Below, piece by piece: positions 50,271 through 61,525 of a stretch of DNA of 64,000 bases. The stretch is taken from NCBI RefSeq assembly GCF_038397745.1, contig NZ_CP151636.1:2914001-2978000 (forward strand), read 5' to 3'. Under the pieces are notes generated by a model that was not told where the DNA came from, did not search any database, and was given only the letters and a program-made list of their open reading frames with translations. This DNA is from Microbacterium sp. LWH11-1.2. GTDB lineage: Bacteria > Actinomycetota > Actinomycetes > Actinomycetales > Microbacteriaceae. How positions within the stretch are numbered: the stretch's first letter is position 1; each line of letters begins with the position of its first letter. The position numbers were made by a program, and so were the translations under genes.

Positions 50271-51317
50271 TCACTCGTCGGTGCGGGCGCCGAAGACGAT
50301 CTCGTCCCACGACGGCATCGCGTTGCGACGTCGACGACGTGCACCGCCATCGGTCGCATCGGCGCCGGACGGCTTGGGAGTCGGGGCTGCGGGCTCCGGC
50401 TCGTCGGCCGGCTGATCGAAGGCGTCGAACAGCGAGATCGGGCTCTGTCCGCCGTCGGACTCGTCGACGTCGTCGATCAGGGGAGCGGTCTCGCGCTGAC
50501 CGCGCCGGCGCCGGAGCGCCTCGAGCAGGTCGGCGGTCTCGGGATTGGTCCTCGGGGATTCCGGCGCGCGGTTGATCGCCGCGTCCTGAGCCGCGGCGTC
50601 GGAGCGCTCGGGCAGAGACGGGTCCTCGACGCCGCCGTCCGGAGCGGGGAGCAGCCGAGGGCCGAAGGCTCCGGAGTCGAACCTGCTCTCGTCCTTGTAC
50701 GGCGAGGTGGTGCGCTCGGGATCCACGGCTCGCAGCCGGGGGATGAGTCCTTCAGGCAGCGAGCCCTGGCGCGAGAGCTGAGTGGCGTCGGCGTTGAGCG
50801 GCGCCAGCGCGCTGCGACGGGGGTCGAAGCTCCAGCGCGCGTCATGGTCGACGTCGTTGGCGGTGAACTCCAGCTTGATGACCCAGCCGGACTCCTCCTT
50901 CCAGCTCGCCCAGCGCTCGGAGGACGCGGCGACGTCGGCGAGCTTGTCGCGCACGGCGGCGCCGAATGTCGGCTGCGCGTCGGGCTCGACCTCGCTCCCG
51001 ATCAGGACCGGCACGGCGAGCGCCTGCCCGATGATGTGCTCGCGCTCCGCGAGGACCGGACCTTCGAAGCGTGCGACGTCGTCGACGCTGATCCCGAGGA
51101 GCTCGGAGACCTCGGTCGCGGTGAGTCCGGCGCGGATCTGCGCCTGGATGTCCCGAGGACTCGCGGCGAGCCGCTGACCCGCCGGCTCGGCCTGGCGAGT
51201 GGCGCGTCGGATCTCACGCTGCAGCACGTCGTCGATGGGCAGCGCGAAGCGCTCGCCCGACTCGGTGGCGAGTACGAGCACTCCTGCCTCTGTGCCGACG
51301 ATGGTGACGTTTTCCAT
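50271..51317 (-). CDS. sepH: Septation protein SepH (DUF3071)
   Basis: A 348-residue cell-division protein. The N-terminal DUF3071 domain (about 1-170) includes L-A-S-P-R-D-I-Q-A-Q-I-R-A-G and a helix-turn-helix-like T-A-T-E-V-S-E-L-L-G-I-S-V-D-D-V-A-R-F-E-G-P-V. The rest is disordered, Pro/Asp/Arg-rich, and ends with a short conserved P-S-W-D-E-I-V-F-G motif. SepH binds FtsZ and helps Z-ring assembly in Streptomyces and mycobacteria. The sepH-DUF4193-DUF3093-dut neighbourhood is conserved in actinobacteria. Confidence 0.92.
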   Translation of the reverse strand: MENVTIVGTEAGVLVLATESGERFALPIDDVLQREIRRATRQAEPAGQRLAASPRDIQAQIRAGLTATEVSELLGISVDDVARFEGPVLAEREHIIGQALAVPVLIGSEVEPDAQPTFGAAVRDKLADVAASSERWASWKEESGWVIKLEFTANDVDHDARWSFDPRRSALAPLNADATQLSRQGSLPEGLIPRLRAVDPERTTSPYKDESRFDSGAFGPRLLPAPDGGVEDPSLPERSDAAAQDAAINRAPESPRTNPETADLLEALRRRRGQRETAPLIDDVDESDGGQSPISLFDAFDQPADEPEPAAPTPKPSGADATDGGARRRRRNAMPSWDEIVFGARTDE

Positions 51318-51515
51318 GCGAATGCCCCTCTGATGGGTGTGCGTTCATGGTGCCACGCGACGGCCGCTGCGACCGGGAATAGCCTGGGCGTGCCGTGAGT
51401 TTGGTATGTCGCACGGACCGGCATTTGCTTATTGCGTTCGGGTCGTGCAAACTATGGCCGCCGATTACCCGACGGCGCACCACCCACTCGCACCATGAAA
51501 GTGGAGATCTACCGC

Positions 51516-51809
51516 ATGGCAACCGATTACGACGCTCCCCGCAAGAGTGAAGACGACTCCGAGTCGATCGAAGCCCTCAAGGAGCGTGTGCCGGACAAAT
51601 CCTCCGGCTCAAGCGGGGACGAGGACTCCGACAACCCGTCGAACTTCGACCTGCCCGGTGCCGACCTCTCCGACCTCGAGCTCGACGTCGTCGTGCTGCC
51701 CGCGCAGCAGGACGAGTTCACATGCATGAGCTGCTTCCTCGTGAAGCACCGCTCGCAGCTCGACCACGAGGGCGCATCCGGGCCCATCTGCAAGGAGTGC
51801 GCTGCGTAG
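51516..51809 (+). CDS. DUF4193 zinc-binding protein
   Basis: A 97-residue acidic protein. It starts M-A-T-D-Y-D-A-P-R-K, as nearly all members do. It has a disordered Ser/Asp/Glu-rich middle, and ends with E-F-T-C-M-S-C-F-L-V-K-H-R-S-Q and G-P-I-C-K-E-C, a C4 zinc site. The function is unknown. An in-frame ATG at 51495 is possible, but the usual N-terminus favours 51516. It is divergent from sepH. Confidence 0.92.
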   Translation: MATDYDAPRKSEDDSESIEALKERVPDKSSGSSGDEDSDNPSNFDLPGADLSDLELDVVVLPAQQDEFTCMSCFLVKHRSQLDHEGASGPICKECAA

Positions 51810-51832
51810 CAGCCCTCTGAGCGACGTCTCAC

Positions 51833-51863
51833 GCGCCCCCGATAACTCCGATCAGGGGCGCGC
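51833..51863. terminator. Bidirectional terminator (DUF4193 / DUF3093)
   Basis: CGCGCCCC (51833-51840) pairs with GGGGCGCG (51856-51863), with further CGAT/ATC(A)G pairing inside. It lies between two convergent genes. Confidence 0.7.
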
Positions 51864-51883
51864 TGTCGTCTGCGGCGCGCTTC

Positions 51884-52345
51884 TCAGCGTGCGGCGCGGA
51901 TGGCGGCGGCGAGGCGGTCCGGCGTCCTGCTGGAGATCGTCCAGGCCTCGACCGGGTCGTCCTGGTCGGTGTTCGGCACGACCACGATGCCGTCGATGCC
52001 CCCGCGGATGAGGTGCCAGCCGCGTGCCGGGAGGCCGGGGCCGCGGGCCTGCCGGGCATCCGCTCCGGTCAGCGCGACGGGATCGCCGAGGAAGCGGGCA
52101 TCGATGTGCGCGCGGCCGACGCGCAGCGTCGTGCCCTCGACGGAGACCACCGGGGCGGCGGCGATGAAGGCCGTCACGAGGAGCGCCGAGACGGCGGCTC
52201 CGGCGATCAGCGCGACGGTCGAGCCGACCGGCACGAAGATGAGCGAGACCATGGGTCCGGCGAGGGCGACGGTGACGAGCAGCCAGAGGCTGGGAGCGAG
52301 CCGTTCACGGTAGCGCGGACGTGCGTCTGTGGCGGTGTTCTGCAT
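51884..52345 (-). CDS. DUF3093 membrane protein
   Basis: A 153-residue protein with two membrane helices (about residues 18-62: L-W-L-L-V-T-V-A-L-A-G-P-M-V and V-A-L-I-A-G-A-A-V-S-A-L-L-V-T). The family core is A-P-V-V-S-V-E-G-T-T-L-R-V-G-R-A-H-I-D and A-R-G-P-G-L-P-A-R-G-W-H-L-I-R-G-G. It ends D-D-P-V-E-A-W-T-I-S-S-R-T-P. The function is unknown. It is divergent from dut, 12 bp between starts; M-R-L-M at 52354 is an alternative start. Confidence 0.88.
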   Translation of the reverse strand: MQNTATDARPRYRERLAPSLWLLVTVALAGPMVSLIFVPVGSTVALIAGAAVSALLVTAFIAAAPVVSVEGTTLRVGRAHIDARFLGDPVALTGADARQARGPGLPARGWHLIRGGIDGIVVVPNTDQDDPVEAWTISSRTPDRLAAAIRAAR

Positions 52346-52357
52346 TAGCCTCATGGG

Positions 52358-52825
52358 GTGACCGATTCCGTTGATGTCCCCATTATCGCCGCTGTGGTCC
52401 CCGGATACGCCCACCCGGGCGACGCCGGTGCCGACCTGGTGGCTGCGGAGGCCGTCCGTCTGGAGCCGGGAGAGCGCGCCCTCGTCGCCACCGGCGTGCG
52501 CATCGCGCTGCCCGACGGGTACGCCGCGTTCGTCGTGCCGCGGAGCGGACTCGCGGCGAAGCACGGCATCTCGATCGTCAACTCACCCGGCACCGTCGAT
52601 GCCGGGTACCGCGGTGAGATCAAGGTGAGCCTGATCAACACCGACATCCGGAACGCGTACGATGTGGCCGTCGGCGATCGCATCGCGCAGCTGATCGTCA
52701 TGCCCGTGACACGCGCCACGTTCATCCCGGTCGACGAGCTGCCCGACAGCGTCCGCGGTGACGGGGGCTTCGGCTCCACCGGATACCAGGCAGGGCTCCA
52801 CCAGAACGAAGCAGGACAAGGCTGA
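52358..52825 (+). CDS. dut: dUTP diphosphatase
   Basis: Hydrolyses dUTP to dUMP, preventing uracil incorporation. This 155-residue trimeric dUTPase has all five motifs: 1 D-A-G-A-D-L-V, 2 P-R-S-G-L-A, 3 G-T-V-D-A-G-Y-R-G-E-I with the catalytic Asp, 4 V-G-D-R-I-A-Q-L-I, 5 R-G-D-G-G-F-G-S-T-G. Its stop overlaps the start of the DUF3710 gene, part of a dut-DUF3710-DUF3159 operon usual in actinobacteria. Confidence 0.97.
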   Translation: MTDSVDVPIIAAVVPGYAHPGDAGADLVAAEAVRLEPGERALVATGVRIALPDGYAAFVVPRSGLAAKHGISIVNSPGTVDAGYRGEIKVSLINTDIRNAYDVAVGDRIAQLIVMPVTRATFIPVDELPDSVRGDGGFGSTGYQAGLHQNEAGQG

Positions 52826-53412
52826 TGACAGACAACAACGCGACTCCCTCGAAGTCGGCGCCGGACGATCGCGCCACCGAAGGTCCTTTCGACGACTCCG
52901 AGGCGAACCCGGTCCGGCCCTACATCGACCTCGGCGGGATCAAGATCCTGCCGCGCGAGGGGCTGAACCTGCGCCTCGAGGTCGAGGAGCAGTCCAAGCG
53001 GATCGTGGCCGTGGGCCTCGACTATGCGGACTCCTCGCTGCAGGTGCAGCCGTTCGCGGCACCGCGATCCGGCGGGCTCTGGGACGAGACCCGCGTGCAG
53101 CTGCGCGACCAGGTCAAGGCGCAGGGCGGGCGGGTCGAGGAGCGCGAGGGCGCCCTGGGCAAGGAGCTGCTGGCCGAGGTGCCGGCCACCGCGAACGAGG
53201 GATCGGGCCTCCGGCTCGCCAGGTTCATCGGGATCGACGGACCGCGCTGGTTCCTGCGCGGTGTGATCGGCGGGGCCGGTGCATCCGACCCGGAGGCGGC
53301 GGCCAAGGTCGAGGACCTCTTCCGTTCGATCGTGGTCGTCCGCGGCAGCGCCCCCATGCCCCCGCGCGACCTGATCCCCCTCAAGATGCCGGCGACGCCG
53401 GGATCCGCGTGA
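52825..53412 (+). CDS. DUF3710 protein
   Basis: A 195-residue soluble protein. Family landmarks are R-P-Y-I-D-L-G-G-I-K, a V-Q-P-F-A-A-P-R-S-G-G-L-W strand-loop, the R-F-I-G-I-D-G-P-R-W-F-L-R-G-V-I core, and the closing P-M-P-P-R-D-L-I-P-L. Its function is unknown. It is fixed in the dut operon by overlapping starts and stops (ATGA upstream, GTGA downstream), so its protein is likely made in proportion to dUTPase. Confidence 0.93.
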   Translation: MTDNNATPSKSAPDDRATEGPFDDSEANPVRPYIDLGGIKILPREGLNLRLEVEEQSKRIVAVGLDYADSSLQVQPFAAPRSGGLWDETRVQLRDQVKAQGGRVEEREGALGKELLAEVPATANEGSGLRLARFIGIDGPRWFLRGVIGGAGASDPEAAAKVEDLFRSIVVVRGSAPMPPRDLIPLKMPATPGSA

Positions 53413-54143
53413 CCGAGCCGGGACCCGACGCCCAGCGCGAGCAGAGCGCGTCGGAGATCCTCGGCGCCGCCCTCGGCGGTGCTGCGCGCCGCGCCGGTCT
53501 GGATCCGGCCGAGAGCGCGACCACCCACAAGGTTGTCTGGTCCGCGATCGGCGGATGGCGCGGCATCCTGGAATCCGTCCTCCCCAGCCTGGCGTTCGTG
53601 ATCCTCTTCACGATCAAGCCGGAGCCGCTGATCCTCGCCCTCGGGGTGTCTGTCGGCCTCGCCGCGGTCTTCACGATCGTGCGCCTGCTGCAGAAGTCCC
53701 CGCCCTCGGCCGCGCTCGGCGGCCTCATCGCCGCCGCCGCTGCGGCGGCCCTGGCGCTGTGGACCGGGCGTGGACAGGACAACTTCGTCCCCGGTCTCAT
53801 CACGAACGCGGCCTACGGCACCGTGATCCTCGTCTCCGCCTTGATCGGCTGGTCGCTGATCGGGATCGCCGCGGGTTTCCTGATGGGCGAGGGGACGGCC
53901 TGGCGTGCCGATCGGCGCAAGCGCAGGGCGTTCTTCTGGCTCGGCATCGCCTGGGCGGCGCTGTTCTTCGCTCGCCTCGCCGTGCAGCTGCCGCTCTATC
54001 TCACCGAGCAGGTCACGGCACTCGGCACTCTGAAGCTCATCATGGGTCTCCCGCTGTTCGCGCCGCTGATCGCGGTCACCTGGTTGGTGGTCCGCGCGCT
54101 CTATCCGCGCGCGTCGGGGAACGACGAGCCCGCCGAGGCATGA
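53409..54143 (+). CDS. DUF3159 integral membrane protein
   Basis: A 244-residue protein with about six membrane helices from residue 55 on, after a soluble N-terminus containing E-I-L-G-A-A-L-G-G. Landmarks are L-P-S-L-A-F-V-I-L-F-T-I, G-R-G-Q-D-N-F-V-P-G-L-I-T-N, and L-F-F-A-R-L-A-V-Q-L-P-L-Y. The function is unknown. The GTG at 53409 overlaps the DUF3710 stop. It is the last gene before the palindrome upstream of acnA. Confidence 0.92.
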   Translation: MTEPGPDAQREQSASEILGAALGGAARRAGLDPAESATTHKVVWSAIGGWRGILESVLPSLAFVILFTIKPEPLILALGVSVGLAAVFTIVRLLQKSPPSAALGGLIAAAAAAALALWTGRGQDNFVPGLITNAAYGTVILVSALIGWSLIGIAAGFLMGEGTAWRADRRKRRAFFWLGIAWAALFFARLAVQLPLYLTEQVTALGTLKLIMGLPLFAPLIAVTWLVVRALYPRASGNDEPAEA

Positions 54144-54146
54144 TAG

Positions 54147-54170
54147 ATTTATCTTGACATCAAGATAAAT
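54147..54170. promoter_or_regulatory. Perfect palindromic operator-like site upstream of acnA
   Basis: Two perfect 11-bp arms, ATTTATCTTGA and TCAAGATAAAT, are separated by CA (24 bp in all). The site is strikingly AT-rich in a GC-rich genome. It starts 3 bp after the DUF3159 stop and lies 127 bp before the acnA start. The core TCTTGAcaTCAAGA is the kind of symmetry bound by MarR-type or similar dimeric repressors. The TTGACA within it could be a -35 hexamer. The binding protein is not known. Confidence 0.6.
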
Positions 54171-54296
54171 TGCAGGCTTTCGCCGGCGACTCCCGCGGGG
54201 CAGACTGGTTAGGTCCGCCTTCCTAGCCGCAGGGGCTCACTGGCGAGCAAGATGGAGGCGCCTGTCGCTCCCATCCGAATAGAAGGAGACGGATTC

Positions 54297-57134
<2,838 letters not shown>

Positions 57135-57145
57135 GCATGGTCCGA

Positions 57146-57181
57146 GAGAGGGGCCCGCGTCTTCGGATGCGGGCCCCTCTC
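57146..57181 (+). terminator. Terminator of acnA
   Basis: A perfect 13-bp GC stem (57146-57158 with 57169-57181), loop GTCTTCGGAT, follows 11 bp after the acnA stop. Confidence 0.8.
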
Positions 57182-57292
57182 CGCATGTCAAGGGGTCTCC
57201 GCTCTCCGAGCTTTCCCGATCGGGCGCGATAGGATCGAGAGGACGCCCGGCCCCTGTCGGACGGCACGGACACAGCCTGTGAGGAGGTGCAG

Positions 57293-59233
57293 ATGCCCAT
57301 TCTTCCGAGCATCTCAGGACCCCGTGATCTGGACGCGCTGTCCACCGAACAGCTGGACGAGCTCGCTGCGGAGATCCGCACGTTCCTCGTCGAGAACGTG
57401 TCCCGCACGGGAGGGCACCTCGGACCGAACCTCGGTGTGGTCGAGCTGACGATCGCTCTCCACCGCGTCTTCTCCTCGCCGGACGACCCGTTCATCTTCG
57501 ACACGGGTCACCAGTCCTACGTGCACAAGCTGCTCACCGGGCGGCAGGACTTCTCGGGCCTCCGCGTCCGCGGCGGACTCGCAGGGTATCCGCAGCGCAG
57601 CGAGAGCGCGCACGACGTGGTCGAGTCCTCGCACGCCTCGAGCTCGCTCAGCTGGGCTGACGGCATCTCCCGCGCTCTGACGGCGACGGGACGGGCCGAC
57701 CGTCACGTGGTCGCCGTGGTGGGTGACGGCTCCCTCACGGGTGGGATGACCTGGGAGGCGTTGAACAACATCTCCGACGACAACGACCGCAACCTCGTGA
57801 TCGTGGTGAACGACAACGGCCGCTCCTACGCGCCGACCATCGGCGGCATGTCGCGCTATCTGAACCGGGTGCGCACCGCTGCGGCCTATAAGGAGCTCCA
57901 CCACAAGTCGGACCGTCTGTTCCGGGCCTTCGGACCCGTCGGGCGCGCGGTGTTCCGCGGTGTCCGCGGCGGCACGCACGGCTTCCTCTCGCGCTTCACC
58001 AACAACGAGGCGCTGTATTCCAATCTCGACATCAAGTACCTCGGTCCGGTCGACGGGCACGATCTTCCCGCCCTGCTGGAGACTCTCGAGCTCGCGAAGT
58101 CCTACGGCGCCCCGGTCATCGTGCACGCCATCACCGAGAAGGGCCGCGGCTACCAGCCCGCCCGCGATGACGAGGCCGACCAGTTCCATGCCGTCGGGCG
58201 CATTGACCCGGCCACAGGCGAGGAGCTCTCGTCCGGGGGACGCAGCTGGACCGATGTGTTCTCCGACTCGCTCGTCTCGATCGGAGAGCGCCGCACCGAC
58301 GTCATCGCCATGACCGCGGCGATGCTCCGGCCGACGGGTCTCGCGCCGTTCGCGGAGCGCTTCCCCGACCGCGTCTACGACGTCGGCATCGCCGAGCAGC
58401 ATGCCGTCGCCTCCGCGGCAGGGCTGGCCTTCGGCGGCCTGCACCCGGTGGTGGCGCTGTACGCGACCTTCATGGGCCGCGCTTTCGACCAGGTGCTGAT
58501 GGATGTCGCCCTGCACCGCGCCGGCGTCACGTTCGTGCTCGACCGTGCCGGGGTGACCGGGCCGGACGGCCCCAGCCATCACGGCATGTGGGATCTCGCG
58601 ATGCTCCAGATCGTGCCGCACATCCGGATCGCCGCGCCTCGAGACGCCGCGCGGCTCGCCGAGGCCCTCGAGGAGGCGGTCGACGTCGACGACGCACCGA
58701 CCGTGATCCGGTTCCCGAAGGGAGAGGTCGCGAAGGACATCCCGGCCATCGAACGCCGGGACGACGGCGTCGATGTGCTCGCCCGCGGCGAGTCCGAGGA
58801 CGTGCTGATCGTCGCGATCGGACCTTTCGCCGCGCTGGCCATGGACGTCGCCGACCGGCTCCGCGCACAGGGGATCGGCGCGACGGTGATCGACCCGCGC
58901 TGGGCGATCCCGGTGCAGCCGTCCGTCGTGAGCCTCGCTGCGCAGCATCGTCTGGTGATCACGCTCGAGGACGGCATCCGTGTCGGCGGCATCGGCACAC
59001 GCGTGCGCCAGGTGCTCCGCGAGGCCGGGATCGACACCGCGGTCGACGAACTGGGCCTGCCGGACGAGTTCATCGACCACGCCTCCCGCGATCAGATCCT
59101 CACGGATGCGGGGCTGACGTCGTCGAAGATCGCGCAGGACATCGTCTCTCAGGTGCTCGGCACCCGGATCCCGGTGGCGCGCCAGACGGGGGAGACCGAG
59201 GCGATCGATCTGCCGCTCCGCGAACGGCGCTGA
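57293..59233 (+). CDS. dxs: 1-deoxy-D-xylulose-5-phosphate synthase
   Basis: First enzyme of the MEP isoprenoid pathway, joining pyruvate and glyceraldehyde 3-phosphate with thiamine diphosphate. The 646-residue protein has H-L-G-P-N-L-G-V-V-E-L, D-T-G-H-Q-S-Y-V-H-K, the ThDP motif G-D-G-S-L-T-G-G followed by N-N, the catalytic V-G-I-A-E-Q-H-A-V, and D-R-A-G-V-T-G-P-D-G. ATG 57293 lies 5 bases after GAGGAGG; a GTG at 57287 overlaps that site and is less likely. A TAGGAT hexamer is at 57230-57235. Confidence 0.97.
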   Translation: MPILPSISGPRDLDALSTEQLDELAAEIRTFLVENVSRTGGHLGPNLGVVELTIALHRVFSSPDDPFIFDTGHQSYVHKLLTGRQDFSGLRVRGGLAGYPQRSESAHDVVESSHASSSLSWADGISRALTATGRADRHVVAVVGDGSLTGGMTWEALNNISDDNDRNLVIVVNDNGRSYAPTIGGMSRYLNRVRTAAAYKELHHKSDRLFRAFGPVGRAVFRGVRGGTHGFLSRFTNNEALYSNLDIKYLGPVDGHDLPALLETLELAKSYGAPVIVHAITEKGRGYQPARDDEADQFHAVGRIDPATGEELSSGGRSWTDVFSDSLVSIGERRTDVIAMTAAMLRPTGLAPFAERFPDRVYDVGIAEQHAVASAAGLAFGGLHPVVALYATFMGRAFDQVLMDVALHRAGVTFVLDRAGVTGPDGPSHHGMWDLAMLQIVPHIRIAAPRDAARLAEALEEAVDVDDAPTVIRFPKGEVAKDIPAIERRDDGVDVLARGESEDVLIVAIGPFAALAMDVADRLRAQGIGATVIDPRWAIPVQPSVVSLAAQHRLVITLEDGIRVGGIGTRVRQVLREAGIDTAVDELGLPDEFIDHASRDQILTDAGLTSSKIAQDIVSQVLGTRIPVARQTGETEAIDLPLRERR

Positions 59234-59262
59234 GCGGGCTTCCGCGCACGACCGGTGCAGCT

Positions 59263-59961
59263 TCAGTTCAGGGCGTGCAGGGCGGCGACGACCTCGGGCG
59301 CGCTGTCGGTGCCGCGGATGGCCTGCGACAGCAGGTAGCCGTCGGTGAGGGCGTCTCCGGTGATGAGCACCTCGACGACCTCGACACCGCACGCCGCACG
59401 GACCTTCTCGCCGCACATCGCCAGCACCGTGGTGCTGAGCTCGTCGTTGCGAGGGAGCTCGGCTCCCTCGAGTGAGCGCACCGCGTCGCGCAGCGCCGCG
59501 GAGATGATGTTGGCGGCGCGCTCGGTGACGTTGACGACGTCGAGCTCGAACACCCGCAGGTCACGTCCCGACACGACGGGTCGCCATTCGAACGACGCAT
59601 GCACGAGGTGCTGATGCCCGGAGGCCGCGGTGAGCTGCCGGGCGGGCAGGTCTGTCGCCCGGCAGCGCACGTCGATGAGCTTGTACCAGTAGAACAGCGG
59701 GAAGGCGCCGTGCGAGCCGGGCGTGAGCACGACGACCTCGCCGACGCCGGGTGCTGCGGCCTTGCCCAGGCGTGCGCGGCGGATGATCGGTTTGCCGTTG
59801 CGCGTCCGGATCGCCGCCCAGCCCTCATCGACCGTCACGATGAACAGCTTCAACATGGCCGGAACCACGAGGAGGACCGTGAGGACCGCCGTCCCGGTCT
59901 TGACCAGTCCGCCCATCGCGCCACCGCTGCTGAAGATGCTGAAGATCGCGTCCACGCTCAT
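59263..59961 (-). CDS. Band 7/SPFH-domain membrane protein
   Basis: A 232-residue protein with an N-terminal membrane segment (about residues 20-40, T-A-V-L-T-V-L-L-V-V-P-A-M). A Band-7-like region follows: V-D-E-G-W-A-A-I-R-T-R-N-G-K-P, then G-S-H-G-A-F-P-L-F-Y-W-Y-K-L-I-D-V. Downstream is an alpha/beta stretch with A-A-N-I-I-S-A-A-L-R-D and a Cys-containing strand C-G-V-E-V-V-E-V-L-I. The start at 59961 (M-S-V-D-A-I-F) is plausible. SPFH proteins form membrane scaffolds. It is a single leftward gene between dxs and glpD. Confidence 0.65.
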   Translation of the reverse strand: MSVDAIFSIFSSGGAMGGLVKTGTAVLTVLLVVPAMLKLFIVTVDEGWAAIRTRNGKPIIRRARLGKAAAPGVGEVVVLTPGSHGAFPLFYWYKLIDVRCRATDLPARQLTAASGHQHLVHASFEWRPVVSGRDLRVFELDVVNVTERAANIISAALRDAVRSLEGAELPRNDELSTTVLAMCGEKVRAACGVEVVEVLITGDALTDGYLLSQAIRGTDSAPEVVAALHALN

Positions 59962-60055
59962 ACTCTGCACGTCCTGACGACGTCCGAGCCCCCGTGAAGC
60001 GTCCGCGCACCCGATGTTCACGTGGATTTCGCGGCCGATTCCTCTCCTGGTCTTC

Positions 60056-61525
60056 TCAGTCGATCTGTGCCAGCGTCTGCGCGACGATCTCTTCGACGGC
60101 GTGCCTGCTGCGGTCGCGATCAGCGTCGACGAGCCCGATCCGCGTCCGTCGCTCCATCACGTCGTCCACGGTCATCGCGCCCTCGGCCCGCACGGCGAAC
60201 TCGATCTCCGCCCGGGTGATCGCGATGCCCTCCGCGACTTCGGCTCCCGCGTCCGCGATGCGGGCGCGGCCCACCACATCGTCCTCGATCAGACGGATCG
60301 ACGCCGAGCGGCTCGGCGCGGGACTCAGACCGCGCGTTCGCACCGCCAGGTCCACGGCATCCTCGGCCATCCGCCGGTAGGTGGTGAGCTTGCCGCCCAG
60401 GATGGTGACGAATCCGCCGTCGGAGACGGCGACCAGATGCCGTCTCGAGACATCGGCGGTGGTGTCAGCGCCGTTGTCGACCAGGGGGCGCAGGCCGGCG
60501 AAGGCCCCGCGCACCTGATCGCGACGGATGGGCGTCGACACCACGCGGTTGAGGGTGGAGAGGAGGAAGGCGATCTCGGGCTCGGTGGCTTCCGCGACAC
60601 GGGGCACGGGTCCGGGTGCGCTCTCGTCGGTGAGCCCCACGATGACGCGGCCTCCTCTCTGGGGGAGCGCGAACACGTAGCGGCTGATCGAGCCCTCGTG
60701 CGGGATGGTGAGGGCGGCGGACGGATGCCCGAGGTCCGCCGCATCGAGCACGATGTGCGTTCCTCGGCTGGGACGCACCGAGATGGCGTCGTCGAGCGTG
60801 CCCGCCCAGACGCCGGTCGCGTTGATGACGCTGCGCGCGCGGATCTCGAATCGTTCGCCGGTGAGCTCGTCGGTCACGGCGGCCCCGTCGGATCGCAGCT
60901 GCTCCGCGCGAACCCGGGTGAGGATGCGCGCGCCCATTCCGGCCGCCGTCCGCGCAACCGTCACGACGAGCCTTGCGTCGTCGACGAGCTGCCCGTCGTA
61001 GGACAGCATTCCGCCGCGGAGTCCCCGTGCGTCGAGCGCGGGGAAGAGTCGCCGTGCGGTGCGGGCGGCGACCGGACGAGGTGCCGGGAGTACCGACCGC
61101 GACGTGCGCGCCTGCATGCGCAGGAGGTCGCCGAGTGCCATGCCCACCGCGCCGGCGCTCCGCTGCCGCCAGGTCACGCCGGGGCGGAACGGCAGCAGCT
61201 GGGCCAGCGGACGGATGAGGTGCGGCGCGATCGTCGTCATGAGCAGATGGCGCTCCTGCGCGCTCTCCTTCGCGGTGGCCACATCGCCGGTCGCGAGGTA
61301 GCGGAGCCCGCCGTGCACCAGCTTCGAGCTGAACCGGCTGGTGCCGAAGGCGAGGTCCTCGGCTTCGATGAGAGTCACGCTCAACCCGCGGGACGCGGCG
61401 TCGAGCGCAACCCCTGCTCCGGTGATACCGCCGCCGACCACGAGCACATCGGCCACCTCGAGCGAGGACTCCTGCAGCTCTCTGCGACGGCGGCGAGGAT
61501 CGAGATCGGGCGACGAGTGGCTCAT
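60056..61525 (-). CDS. glpD: Aerobic glycerol-3-phosphate dehydrogenase
   Basis: A membrane-associated flavoprotein oxidising sn-glycerol 3-phosphate to dihydroxyacetone phosphate, feeding electrons to the quinone pool. At 489 residues it is slightly short. The FAD motif is V-V-G-G-G-I-T-G-A-G (about residues 29-38). It has F-S-S-K-L-V-H-G-G-L-R-Y-L, R-P-S-R-G-T-H-I-V, F-A-L-P-Q-R-G, and G-G-K-L-T-T-Y-R-x-M-A-E. ATG 61525 overlaps the TetR stop (ATGA), so glpD is co-translated with the regulator. Confidence 0.93.
   Translation of the reverse strand: MSHSSPDLDPRRRRRELQESSLEVADVLVVGGGITGAGVALDAASRGLSVTLIEAEDLAFGTSRFSSKLVHGGLRYLATGDVATAKESAQERHLLMTTIAPHLIRPLAQLLPFRPGVTWRQRSAGAVGMALGDLLRMQARTSRSVLPAPRPVAARTARRLFPALDARGLRGGMLSYDGQLVDDARLVVTVARTAAGMGARILTRVRAEQLRSDGAAVTDELTGERFEIRARSVINATGVWAGTLDDAISVRPSRGTHIVLDAADLGHPSAALTIPHEGSISRYVFALPQRGGRVIVGLTDESAPGPVPRVAEATEPEIAFLLSTLNRVVSTPIRRDQVRGAFAGLRPLVDNGADTTADVSRRHLVAVSDGGFVTILGGKLTTYRRMAEDAVDLAVRTRGLSPAPSRSASIRLIEDDVVGRARIADAGAEVAEGIAITRAEIEFAVRAEGAMTVDDVMERRTRIGLVDADRDRSRHAVEEIVAQTLAQID

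Noticed and set aside
54154..54159. TTGACA in the acnA palindrome as a confident -35 box
   Set aside because: No acceptable -10 hexamer lies 16-18 bases downstream, so I treat the site as an operator first.
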